Source: DASUPK01 sp963763955
Lineage (GTDB): Bacteria; Actinomycetota; Thermoleophilia; Solirubrobacterales; 70-9
Reading direction: 5' to 3'
Length of the DNA: 64,000 nucleotides
NCBI GenBank assembly: GCA_963763955.1
Contig: CAVXQP010000010.1
Span: 186,001 to 250,000, forward strand
The translations under genes were made by a program, and so were the position numbers. Positions 32,272 to 40,011 of this stretch are shown here, piece after piece. The notes beneath the pieces were generated by a model. The model was not told the origin of the DNA. It did not search any database and saw nothing but the letters and a program-made list of their open reading frames with translations. Position 1 is the first letter of the stretch. The number at the start of each line of letters is the position of its first letter.

Positions 32272-32676
32272 ATGGTCGGCTACTCGGGGACTCCCTTGTG
32301 GAAGAAGCTCGGGATCAATCAGGGAAACCGGGTCGCATTCCCTTCAGCGCCGGATGGCTTCCTCGGGCTGCTCGGAGAGCTCCCCGAGGGCGTCACGGTC
32401 AAGTCCCGGGCCAGCCGCCCTCTCGACGTGATCGTCTTCTTCACCAAGAGCCGTGCCGATCTCGAGCGGCGACTGCCGGCTCTGAGGGGAGCGATGGACC
32501 CCGCCGCCGGGCTCTGGATCGCCTGGCCCAAGCTTTCGTCAGGAGTCGAGACAGATCTGACCGAAAACGTCACGCGCGAGCTCGGCCTCGCCAACCGTCT
32601 GGTCGACAACAAGGTCTGCGCGATCGATGAGACCTGGTCCGGGTTGCGATTCGTGATCCGCCTGGAGGATCGCTAG
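32272..32676 (+). CDS. DUF3052 family protein
   Basis: Protein of 134 residues with the family's GYSGTPLWKKLGINQG start, the DVIVFFTKSRADLERRLPAL centre, GLWIAWPKLSSGVETDLTENV and the terminal VDNKVCAIDETWSGLRFVIRLEDR region. Function unknown; homologues are frequent in actinobacteria. The stop codon overlaps that of the convergent hydrolase within CTAG. Confidence 0.88.
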   Translation: MVGYSGTPLWKKLGINQGNRVAFPSAPDGFLGLLGELPEGVTVKSRASRPLDVIVFFTKSRADLERRLPALRGAMDPAAGLWIAWPKLSSGVETDLTENVTRELGLANRLVDNKVCAIDETWSGLRFVIRLEDR

Positions 32677-33533
32677 CCCAAGCGCTCCCGCACCGCTCGC
32701 TCGTCGAGGAAGTCGGCGATCACCCGTGAGAGACGACCCCCCTGCCAGGCCAGAGGCGCTTTGCCGGGCTCCTCGCTGATCAGCCTGCCCGCCGGCAGGC
32801 GTTCGGCCCAGGCTTCGGCAATCGCGTAGGGATGCCCTGGGTCCGCCTCGTCGTAGCTGGCGACGACGAGCGCCGGGACGTCGAGCGTCTCCAGCTCCTC
32901 CAGCCCCTCGAAGGGAAGCGAGCGCGGCACCTCCCGCAGTGCCCGGACGAGCGCTTCCGGATGGCGGTGGCGGGCCATCCTCTCGCGCGTGATCCGCAGG
33001 GCGGTCTCGGTCCAGGCGGGATCGGTCTCGAGGGATTCCTCATACGCCTCCATGAAGCCCTCGATCCCGCCGCGCTCCAGCCCGTCCGCGAGGCTGTCCC
33101 AGTAGGCGAGCGACTCATCGGCAGCGGGAATGCCGAGCGTCACGGGCCCCGCCAGGACGAGGGCAGCCACCTCGCCGGCGTGGTCGAGCGCGTGGGCCAC
33201 CGCGGTGTGACAGCCCATCGAGTGCCCGGCCAGCACCGGCGGCCCGGCCGCCTCCCGCTCAGCGAGAACAGCCCTCAGGTCGCCCGTCAGCGCCCCGTAT
33301 CCATACCCCTCCCCCGCAGGCGCCGGATCCGACTCACCGTGCGCCCGGGCGTCGTAGGAGACCAGCCGGTATCCGCGGCGCGCGAGAGCGACCGAGCCGT
33401 GCAGGACGTAGCGCCGGGTCGCCGTCAGGCCGTGCAGCTGGACGACCGCCGGCCCCTCCCCCACCTCCTCGCCCGCTAGGACGACTCCCGAGGAGTCAAC
33501 CTCGAAGGGACTCGGATCCAGGCGCTCGGCCAC
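32673..33533 (-). CDS. Alpha/beta hydrolase
   Basis: Protein of 286 residues with the fold landmarks VVQLHGLTATRRYV (oxyanion loop), GHSMGCHT (nucleophile elbow, Ser near 99), VASYDEADPGHP (acid). The C-terminal catalytic His is not obvious: the expected region reads ISEEPGKAPLAW, which has no His. Substrate is unknown and activity may be altered. GTG 33533 follows the peroxiredoxin stop by 2 bp, so it is the last gene of a cyclophilin-peroxiredoxin-hydrolase operon. Confidence 0.8.
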   Translation of the reverse strand: MAERLDPSPFEVDSSGVVLAGEEVGEGPAVVQLHGLTATRRYVLHGSVALARRGYRLVSYDARAHGESDPAPAGEGYGYGALTGDLRAVLAEREAAGPPVLAGHSMGCHTAVAHALDHAGEVAALVLAGPVTLGIPAADESLAYWDSLADGLERGGIEGFMEAYEESLETDPAWTETALRITRERMARHRHPEALVRALREVPRSLPFEGLEELETLDVPALVVASYDEADPGHPYAIAEAWAERLPAGRLISEEPGKAPLAWQGGRLSRVIADFLDERAVRERLG

Positions 33534-33535
33534 CG

Positions 33536-33991
33536 CTACGCCAGCTGCGAGATCGCACGCTCCAGATCGCCCACGTCCTGGTAGCGCAGGCCGAACATGG
33601 CCACATTGCGATAGCGGACCGTGCCGGCGGAATCCACGAGGAAGATCGCGCGTCGGATGAACCCGCCGGGCCCGACGACGCCGTACCGGCGCGCGACCTT
33701 CTTCTCGGGATCGGAGAGCAGCGGCACCGTCAGCCCGTTCTGGTCGGCGAAGCGCTCGTGCGAGGAGACCGACTGCGGCGAGATCCCCACCATCGGCATG
33801 CCCAGGGCCTCGATTCGGTCGCCGTCGTCGCGATAGGAGCAGAACTGCTTCGTGCACACCGGCGTGAAGTCGCCCGGGTAGAAGGCCAGGATCACGCCAT
33901 TGCTGCGGAAGTCGGCGAGGCTGTATCGCCGCGAGCCCGTCGCCTCGAGATCGAAGTCCGGCGCCGAATCGCCCACCCGCAGCTTCGCCAT
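33536..33991 (-). CDS. Peroxiredoxin, PrxQ/BCP type
   Basis: Thiol peroxidase of 151 residues. The peroxidatic cysteine C46 is in DFTPVCTKQFC, and a second cysteine at C51 is placed five residues later as in alpha-type PrxQ/BCP, so a self-contained catalytic cycle is possible. It reduces H2O2 or organic peroxides with thioredoxin. The ATG overlaps the cyclophilin stop codon by one base (TGATG). Confidence 0.92.
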   Translation of the reverse strand: MAKLRVGDSAPDFDLEATGSRRYSLADFRSNGVILAFYPGDFTPVCTKQFCSYRDDGDRIEALGMPMVGISPQSVSSHERFADQNGLTVPLLSDPEKKVARRYGVVGPGGFIRRAIFLVDSAGTVRYRNVAMFGLRYQDVGDLERAISQLA

Positions 33992-34450
33992 CAGCCGCCT
34001 CGAATCGTGATGCGCCGGATGACGACGGGCGCCATCGGCCTGCCGATCTGCGTGCCGAGCTGCTCGATTCGCAGCACCACATCAAAGCCACTGGTCACGC
34101 GGCCGAGCAGCGCGTCGCTTGGCGTCAGGCCGGCGTCCGCCGCGGTCACCACGTAGAACTGGCTCCCCGACCGCCCGGGCGGCTCCGCCGGGCTCTTGGC
34201 CATCGCGACAAGGCCGCGCGTGTAGGAGAGGTTCTGCGGTGGTGGCTCATCGATCGAATATCCGGGCCCGCCGGCGCCGGTGCCGGTGGGGTCGCCCCCC
34301 TGGACGACGAACCCCGGCACGACTCGGTGGAAGAGGGTGTCGTCGTAGACCCCCTTGCGGAGCAAGATACGCGAACGAGGAGCTCGTCTTCGGTGCGCGC
34401 GCCACATCGAGCGCGATATGGAACGAGCCGCAGCTCGTCTCCACGGTCAA
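33991..34450 (-). pseudogene. Cyclophilin-type peptidyl-prolyl isomerase, interrupted by a +1 frameshift
   Basis: The N-terminal part (ALTVETSCGSFHIALDVARAP ... SSFAYL) and the body (RKGVYDDTLFHRVVPGFVVQGGDPTG ... SQFYVV) are in adjacent frames that cross near 34360. Removing one base gives a standard cyclophilin; the span is one base above a multiple of three. Active-site residues (FHRVVPGFVVQGGD) are intact in the body. TTG 34450 was chosen because a TAGGCT box ends 8 nt before it; GTG 34444 is the alternative. Probably functional in the living cell if the indel is an error. Confidence 0.7.
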
Positions 34451-34458
34451 GGCCCCGA

Positions 34459-34464
34459 AGCCTA
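34459..34464 (-). promoter_or_regulatory. -10 box TAGGCT, leaderless TTG start of the cyclophilin operon
   Basis: TAGGCT (34464-34459) ends 8 nt before TTG 34450 and would drive cyclophilin, peroxiredoxin and hydrolase together. Confidence 0.4.
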
Positions 34465-34490
34465 ATCGCGGCTCCTGCGATGATCGCCGC

Positions 34491-35114
34491 ATGCGGACCC
34501 GATTCTTGATCGGCCGCTTCCTCAACGGCCTGGTGGCGCGGTTCCCCGCTAGCTGGCCGCTGGTCCGCGCCCCGATGCGCCGCTTCTTCGACCGGATGGC
34601 GGAGGGATGGGATGAGCGTACGACGGCCGGTTCGCCCGGGCACCTGGCGCCGCTGGCCGCCGCGCTCCTCCACGTCCGGCCGGAGCCCGAGCGTGCGCTC
34701 GACATCGGCACCGGGCTCGGAGACGGCGCGCTGCTGATCGCTCGGGAGTTCCCGCACGCGAGGGTCCGCGGTGTTGACATCTCCCCCGAGATGATCCGCC
34801 GTGCACAGGACCGAATCGGACTTGACCCAGAGGGACGGGTCGCCTTCAAGGTGGCTGACGCTGCTCACCTCCCATTTGAGGACGAGTCATTCGATCTCGT
34901 CGCCCAGCTCAACACGCCTCCGTTCTTCGCCGAGATCGCCCGCGTCCTGCGCCCCGGCGGCTATGCGGTGATCGCTGCGAGCTGGGGCCCACAGACTCCC
35001 TTCTTTACACCGGACTCGGTGCTGAGTCGAGGCTTCCACAGGGCGGGCATCGATCGGATCGAGATCGGCGGAGCCGCCGACGGGACCTACTTCGTCGGGC
35101 GTCGCTCCTCCTGA
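34491..35114 (+). CDS. Class I SAM-dependent methyltransferase
   Basis: Protein of 207 residues. SAM-binding motif I is ALDIGTGLGDGALL near residue 73, the acidic motif II end is in RVRGVDISPEMI, and motif III/IV region is VADAAHLPFEDESFDLV. The N-terminal 45 residues are basic and hydrophobic and could lie against the membrane. Substrate is unknown. It diverges from the cyclophilin operon. Confidence 0.85.
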   Translation: MRTRFLIGRFLNGLVARFPASWPLVRAPMRRFFDRMAEGWDERTTAGSPGHLAPLAAALLHVRPEPERALDIGTGLGDGALLIAREFPHARVRGVDISPEMIRRAQDRIGLDPEGRVAFKVADAAHLPFEDESFDLVAQLNTPPFFAEIARVLRPGGYAVIAASWGPQTPFFTPDSVLSRGFHRAGIDRIEIGGAADGTYFVGRRSS

Positions 35115-35163
35115 TTCGCGCCGCAACTAGATTCACCGGATCGCGACCGACCGAAGCCACCTC

Positions 35164-36048
35164 GTGCTCGTGAATCCCCACTCGGGAGGCGGGAAGACGC
35201 TGAAGCTGCTCCCCGACGTCGAGCGCGAGCTCGTCCGCCAGGGCGTGCGGTACCGAGTCGTCCGCACCGAGAGCCTGGAGCACGGGATCTCGGAGGCACG
35301 CAGCGCGGCCGAGTCGGGCGAGGTCCCCGTCGTGATGAGCGGGGACGGGCTGGTCGGCCAGGTCGGCGGCGCGCTCGCGGGCACCGCAACGCCAATGGGA
35401 ATGCTCCCCGGCGGGCGCGGCAACGATCTGGCGCGTGTCCTGAGCATCCCCTCGGAGCCCGCTGGGGCGGTGGCGGTGCTTGCGGACGGGCACGAGCGCC
35501 AGATCGACATCGGCGAGGCCAACGGGCAGCCCTTCCTCTGCGTCGCCTCCTGCGGCTTCGACTCGGACGCCAATCGCATCGCCAATGAGGCGCGACTGGT
35601 GAAGGGCAACCTGGTCTACGCCTACGCAGCCTTCCGCGCACTGGTGGCCTGGAAGCCAGCCAGGTTCACAGTCATGATCGATGCGGGCGAGCCCATCCAG
35701 TTCGACGGCTATTCGGTCGCGGTCGGAAACAGCCGTGCCTTCGGGGGCGGCATGTTCGTCGCCCCTCACGCAGAGCTCGACGACGGGCTGCTGGACGTGA
35801 TCACCGTCAGCAACGTGGGCAAGCTGCGCTACCTCAGGGGCCTGCCCAAGGCCTTCAAGGGCACCCATCTGGAAAACGACGAGGTCTCCGAGCACAGGGG
35901 TGCAACGGTCGAGATACGGTCGAACCGCGATTTCGCCGTCTACGCCGACGGCGAGCACATCACCGACCTGCCGGCCACTCTGCGGGTCCTCCCCCGCGCC
36001 CTCACCGTGATCGCACCGCCCGGTCCCTTCGCCGGTCCCCCAGCCTGA
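35164..36048 (+). CDS. Diacylglycerol/lipid kinase family protein (YegS/DagK-like)
   Basis: Protein of 294 residues as drawn. The nucleotide-binding motif LVNPHSGGGKT is at the very N-terminus, MSGDGLVGQVGGAL replaces the usual GGDGT form, PGGRGNDLAR follows, and the C-terminal domain ends with the expected YADGEHI region. It phosphorylates a lipid such as diacylglycerol at the membrane. GTG 35164 cuts into the first beta strand; the open frame extends to 35131 through ATC 35140, which lies 6 nt after TAGATT (35128-35133), so the real start may be upstream with an unusual codon. Confidence 0.82.
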   Translation: MLVNPHSGGGKTLKLLPDVERELVRQGVRYRVVRTESLEHGISEARSAAESGEVPVVMSGDGLVGQVGGALAGTATPMGMLPGGRGNDLARVLSIPSEPAGAVAVLADGHERQIDIGEANGQPFLCVASCGFDSDANRIANEARLVKGNLVYAYAAFRALVAWKPARFTVMIDAGEPIQFDGYSVAVGNSRAFGGGMFVAPHAELDDGLLDVITVSNVGKLRYLRGLPKAFKGTHLENDEVSEHRGATVEIRSNRDFAVYADGEHITDLPATLRVLPRALTVIAPPGPFAGPPA

Positions 36049-36073
36049 GGGGGGCCTAACCTGCGGGCGCGCC

Positions 36074-37451
36074 ATGAGCGCCCTGTTCACAGCCAAGCGC
36101 GGCCTCGCCAAGGCCGCGGGGAGTCTGAGCCGCCGCAGCGGCCGCGGCGGAGGGACCACCCTGCCCGGTCGCCTGCTCGTGCGCATGGCCCCGGACGCGA
36201 TCGACCGTCTCGCATCCCGGCTCGATCGCGGCTCGATCGTGGTCAGCTCGACCAACGGGAAGACCACGACCGCCGGCATGATCGCGGGGATCCTGCGGGC
36301 CGCCGGCCGCACTCCCGTGCACAACCGCGCCGGGTCCAACATGCACTGGGGCGTGGCGACGGCTCTCCTGGAGCAGTCCGGGGACGAGGGCCTCTTCGAG
36401 CTCGACGAGGCGTGGCTCCCCCGGGTCGCGCCGCATCTGCGTCCCCGCCTGCTGGTCCTCGGCAACCTCTTCCGCGACCAGCTCGACCGCTACGGCGAGC
36501 TGGAGAGACTCGCTGACGAATGGGTGGAGCTCGTGGCCTCGCTCGAGGGTTCCTGCGAGTTCGCCCTGAACGCCGACGATCCGCTGATCGCGGACCTCGG
36601 CCGCGATCGTGACCTCCGCCGCCGGCCGGGGGTCACCTACTTCGGGATCGAGGACACCAGCCAGGCGCTCCCCGAGCTGCAGCACGCCTTCGACGCGAAG
36701 CACTGCCGCCGCTGTGGGGCACCCTACGTCTACGACCGCGCTTTCGTCGGCCACCTGGGGCACTACAGGTGCCCCGATTGCGGCGCCGACCGACCGGTGC
36801 CGGACATCGCCGCCACCAGGATCGAGCTCCACGGCATCAGCGGCTCGAGCGTGCTCGTCACCACGCCCGAGGGCGAGCTCGACCTCGAGCTGCCCCTCCC
36901 AGGCCTCTACAACGTCTACAACGCCCTGGCGGCGGTGACCGCGGGCCTGCGCTCCGGCGTCCCGCTGCAGCAGGTCCGCGAGGGCCTCGAGTCCATGCGC
37001 GCTGTCTTCGGCCGTGTCGAGACGATCGAGATGTCGGGCAGGCCCGTCTCCATCCTCCTGATCAAGAACCCGGCGGGTGCCAACGAGGTGCTCCGCACCC
37101 TGATGCTCGAGTCAGCCGAGGGCGGGAATCGATCTCTGGATCGCGTTGAACGACCGCATCGCCGACGGACGCGACGTCTCCTGGATCTGGGACGCAGACT
37201 TCGAGATCCTCGCGGACGGGATCCGCCGGGTGATCTGCGCCGGGACCCGCGCGCCCGAGATGGCCCTCCGGCTCAAGTACGCCGGCTGGCCCGAGGACAC
37301 GATCGAGGTCGTCGGGCCGATCGAGGAATCTCTTGACGAGGCGGTGGCGGCTGCCCCGGACCGGGTGTTCGCGCTTCCGACCTACACGGCGCTGCTCGAG
37401 CTTCGCACCCTGCTGGCCAACCGCGGCCTGGCGGCCGACTTCTGGCAATGA
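36074..37451 (+). pseudogene. murT: Lipid II isoglutaminyl synthase subunit MurT, interrupted by a +1 frameshift
   Basis: MurT with GatD amidates the D-Glu of lipid II. The Mur ligase P-loop STNGKTTT is near 58-65, the MurT-specific zinc ribbon CRRC...CPDC near 211-236, and the C-terminal DUF1727 part (WIWDADFEIL ... YTALLELRTLLA) follows in another frame. The frames cross at about 37124-37129 in GGCGGGAATCG, where dropping one base restores EGGIDLWIALNDR. The span is one base above a multiple of three. As amidation is usually essential or important, an assembly error is likely. The stop overlaps the methyltransferase start (ATGA). TAACCT lies 11 nt before the ATG. Confidence 0.82.
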
Positions 37452-38185
37452 CAGCTCCCTCCGTCTGGCAGGAGGTCGAGTTCGGCGGCTACGGCGCCGA
37501 CCTCCCGCTCTGGGTCGAGCTGGCCGAGGCCTCAGGAGGCCCGGTGCTCGAGCTCGGGGCGGGAGCAGGGCGCGTCGCGCTGCACCTGGCCGGACACGGC
37601 TACGACGTGATCGCTCTGGAGCGGGATCCCGACCTGGCCGGCGAGCTCGAGCGCCTCGCGGCCGATCGGGGCGTCTCCCTCACGATCCTCAAGGGAGACC
37701 TCGACTCCCCCGACGGCCTGCGGTTGCCGCGGCATCCCCATCTCGCGATCGGCCCGCTGCATGTGATCCAGGTACTCGACACAGAGACTCGGCCGCCGCT
37801 CCTGGCGCGCCTGCTCGAGCTCCTGGCCCCAGGCGCCATGGTGGGGCTCACCCTGGTCGACGAGTCCACGCTGCTCAGCGCCGGCGCCGCATCGACCCAG
37901 ATCCTCCCCGACATGCGGGAGATCGGGGGCTGGGTCTACTCGAGCGAGCCGCTCTGGGTGCAGGTCAGCGATCAGGTGCTGACGGTGCGCCGGCTGCGCG
38001 AGCGCGTCTCGCCGGACGGGAGCATCGAGCGCGAGGTCCACGATGAGATCCTCCATCGGGTCGATCCCGACGCCCTCGAGCGTGAGGCCGCCGACGCCGG
38101 CTTCCTCCCGATCGGCAGGCGGTCGATCAGCTCGGGCGAAAACGAGGCCGACTCCGTCGTGGTCCTGTTGGGAGCCCCGAAATGA
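37448..38185 (+). CDS. SAM-dependent methyltransferase inside the murT-gatD operon
   Basis: Class I methyltransferase of 245 residues: motif I VLELGAGAGRVALHLA near 36-51, acidic end of strand 2 in VIALERDPDLA, followed by a non-standard HLAIGPLHVIQVLD strand. A C-terminal beta-rich part (VLTVRRLRERV ... ILHRVDPDALERE) is typical of small-molecule methyltransferases. Four-base ATGA overlaps on both sides couple it to murT and gatD, which implies a role with the wall-amidation genes, but no substrate can be named. Confidence 0.8.
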   Translation: MTAPSVWQEVEFGGYGADLPLWVELAEASGGPVLELGAGAGRVALHLAGHGYDVIALERDPDLAGELERLAADRGVSLTILKGDLDSPDGLRLPRHPHLAIGPLHVIQVLDTETRPPLLARLLELLAPGAMVGLTLVDESTLLSAGAASTQILPDMREIGGWVYSSEPLWVQVSDQVLTVRRLRERVSPDGSIEREVHDEILHRVDPDALEREAADAGFLPIGRRSISSGENEADSVVVLLGAPK

Positions 38186-38934
38186 GTCCGCGAGCTCCGG
38201 GGCTCCGGCTGCTCGCGCTCTATCCCGAGCAGATGAACATCTATGCGGACCGTGGCAACATGCTCTTCCTGCAGCGCCGCTGCGAGTGGCGCGGAATCCC
38301 GTTCCACTACGCGGCGGCCGGCCCCGGGGACGGCTTCGAGCCAGCCGACCATGACCTGATCTACATCGGCGGCGGCCAGGACCGCGACCAGGTCCTGGTG
38401 GCCGACGACATGCTGCGCACCAAGCGCGCCGCCATCTCCTCCGCGGTCGAGGACGGAGCCGCCCTGCTGGCCGTCTGCGGCGGCTACCAGCTGTTGGGCC
38501 ACCGCTACCAGCTCGGGGACGAGTCGATCTCCGGACTGGGGATCGCCGACCTCGAGACCGTCCGGGCTCCCGGGCCGCGCCTGATCGGCAACGTCTCGAT
38601 CGAGGTCGACCTCGGCTCGGGCCCGATAGTGCTGGCCGGCTTCGAGAACCACGGCGGCCGCACCCACCTCGGTCCGAATGCGGAGCCGCTCGGCAGGGTC
38701 CTCCATGGACACGGCAACAACGATCACGACGGCCACGAGGGGGTGAAGCGCCTCAACCTGATCGGGACCTACCTGCACGGCCCCCTCCTCCCCAAGAACG
38801 CCTGGCTCGCCGACCATCTCATCGCTCTCGCAATCGAGCGGCGCACTGGCTCGCTCCCGGAGCTGGAGCCGCTCGACGACGAGCTCGAGGCCGCCGCCCA
38901 CGATTCCGCCCTGCGCGCGGCCTCGACGGGCTAG
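38182..38934 (+). CDS. gatD: Lipid II isoglutaminyl synthase glutaminase subunit GatD
   Basis: Class I glutamine amidotransferase of 250 residues that supplies ammonia to MurT. LYPEQMNIYADRGN at the N-terminus is diagnostic for GatD/CobB-like proteins. The nucleophile Cys is in LLAVCGGYQLLG near residue 98, and the catalytic His in IGTYLHGPLLPKN near 195. Its ATG overlaps the methyltransferase stop (ATGA). The C-terminus is followed closely by lemA. Confidence 0.93.
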   Translation: MSPRAPGLRLLALYPEQMNIYADRGNMLFLQRRCEWRGIPFHYAAAGPGDGFEPADHDLIYIGGGQDRDQVLVADDMLRTKRAAISSAVEDGAALLAVCGGYQLLGHRYQLGDESISGLGIADLETVRAPGPRLIGNVSIEVDLGSGPIVLAGFENHGGRTHLGPNAEPLGRVLHGHGNNDHDGHEGVKRLNLIGTYLHGPLLPKNAWLADHLIALAIERRTGSLPELEPLDDELEAAAHDSALRAASTG

Positions 38935-38937
38935 GAT
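38932..38937 (+). promoter_or_regulatory. -10 box TAGGAT, leaderless start at 38944
   Basis: TAGGAT overlaps the gatD stop codon and ends 6 nt before ATG 38944. No Shine-Dalgarno sequence precedes lemA, so independent leaderless expression is likely. Confidence 0.5.
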
Positions 38938-38943
38938 CCCCCC

Positions 38944-39501
38944 ATGGTCATCGTGATCATCATCGTCGCGCTGTTGTTGCTCGTCGGGCTCATCTACGTC
39001 CTCGCCCGCAACGGCATCATCAGGCTGCGCAACCAGTGTGACGAGGCGTGGAGCGGAATCGACGTCCAGCTCAAGCGGCGGCACGACCTGGTCCCGAACC
39101 TGGTCGAGTCGGTGAAGGGCTATGCCTCTCACGAGAAGTCGACCTTCGAGAAGGTGACCCAGGCCCGCGCCGCCGCGATGCAGGCGAGTGGCCCCGAGGA
39201 GGCTGGCAAGGCGGAGACCCAGCTCACCCAGGCTCTGGGCGGGCTGCGTGTGGTTGCCGAGCAGTACCCCGAGCTTCGCGCGACCGAGAACTTCCAGCAG
39301 CTCCAGCGTCAGCTCTCGGAGCTGGAGGACGAGATCCAGGCCTCACGCCGGATCTACAACTCGAACGTCCAGCAGTACAACACGCGCATCCAGCAGGTCC
39401 CCGGCTCGATCATCGCCAATCAGGGCGGCTTCACTCCCAAGACCTTCTTCGAGATCGGGGACGCCGCCGAGCGCGAAGCCCCGCAGGTCTCCTTCACCTA
39501 G
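38944..39501 (+). CDS. lemA: LemA family protein
   Basis: Protein of 185 residues with an N-terminal membrane helix (2-21) and an outside, all-helical LemA domain (RNQCDEAWSGIDVQLKRRHDLVPNLVESVKGY and YNSNVQQYNTRIQQVPGSIIA regions are family hallmarks). Function is unclear; LemA proteins form helical bundles at the membrane. Its stop shares CTAG with the convergent dut stop. Confidence 0.93.
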   Translation: MVIVIIIVALLLLVGLIYVLARNGIIRLRNQCDEAWSGIDVQLKRRHDLVPNLVESVKGYASHEKSTFEKVTQARAAAMQASGPEEAGKAETQLTQALGGLRVVAEQYPELRATENFQQLQRQLSELEDEIQASRRIYNSNVQQYNTRIQQVPGSIIANQGGFTPKTFFEIGDAAEREAPQVSFT

Positions 39502-39932
39502 GTCCCGCTCGAACCGAACCCTCCAGCCCCGCGAATCGACGAGTCGAGCTCGTCGGCCCGTATCGGGCTGGCGGTGGCGATCGGGACCAGCAGCAGCTGC
39601 GCGATCCGCTCCCCGGGCGTGCAGTGGTAGCCCCTGGCCTGGTCGGTGTTGAGCAGCAGTACACGGACCTCGCCCCGATAGCCGGGATCGATGAGCCCGG
39701 GTGAATTGACCAGCGTGACGCCGTGCTTGAGCGCCAGTCCGGAGCGAGGCAGAACCAGGCCCGCCAGTCCATCCGGGATGGCGACCGCCAGCCCCGTGCC
39801 GACGCTGACCCGCGCCCCGGACGCAATCCCGGCGTCCTCGGCGGCGTAGAGATCGAGGCCGGCGTCGTTGTCGTGAGCCCGCGTGGGCAGAGTCGCCTTG
39901 TCACTGAGCTTGACGAACCTGAGCTCCTCCAT
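39498..39932 (-). CDS. dut: dUTP diphosphatase
   Basis: Trimeric dUTPase of 144 residues that hydrolyses dUTP to dUMP. All five motifs are visible: AGLDLYA, PRSGLALKHGV, NSPGLIDPGYRGE, GERIAQLLLV and RGAGGFGSSG. ATG 39932 gives the normal length; the frame upstream belongs to a different reading of the hflX end. TACGTT lies 10 nt before the start. The region 39933-40011 between dut and hflX holds no gene. Confidence 0.95.
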   Translation of the reverse strand: MEELRFVKLSDKATLPTRAHDNDAGLDLYAAEDAGIASGARVSVGTGLAVAIPDGLAGLVLPRSGLALKHGVTLVNSPGLIDPGYRGEVRVLLLNTDQARGYHCTPGERIAQLLLVPIATASPIRADELDSSIRGAGGFGSSGT

Positions 39933-40011
39933 ACGCGGGCCCAACGTAGACGCGGGTTCGGTCGTCACGTCCGGCACCGGAATGGCGAGCGAGTCGAGCG
40001 GGTCCCCGGCG

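Noticed and set aside
36057..36062. TAACCT as a leaderless promoter for murT
   Set aside because: The gap to ATG 36074 is 11 nt, outside the 6-8 nt window, so it would give a short leader. It was not counted in the leaderless set.
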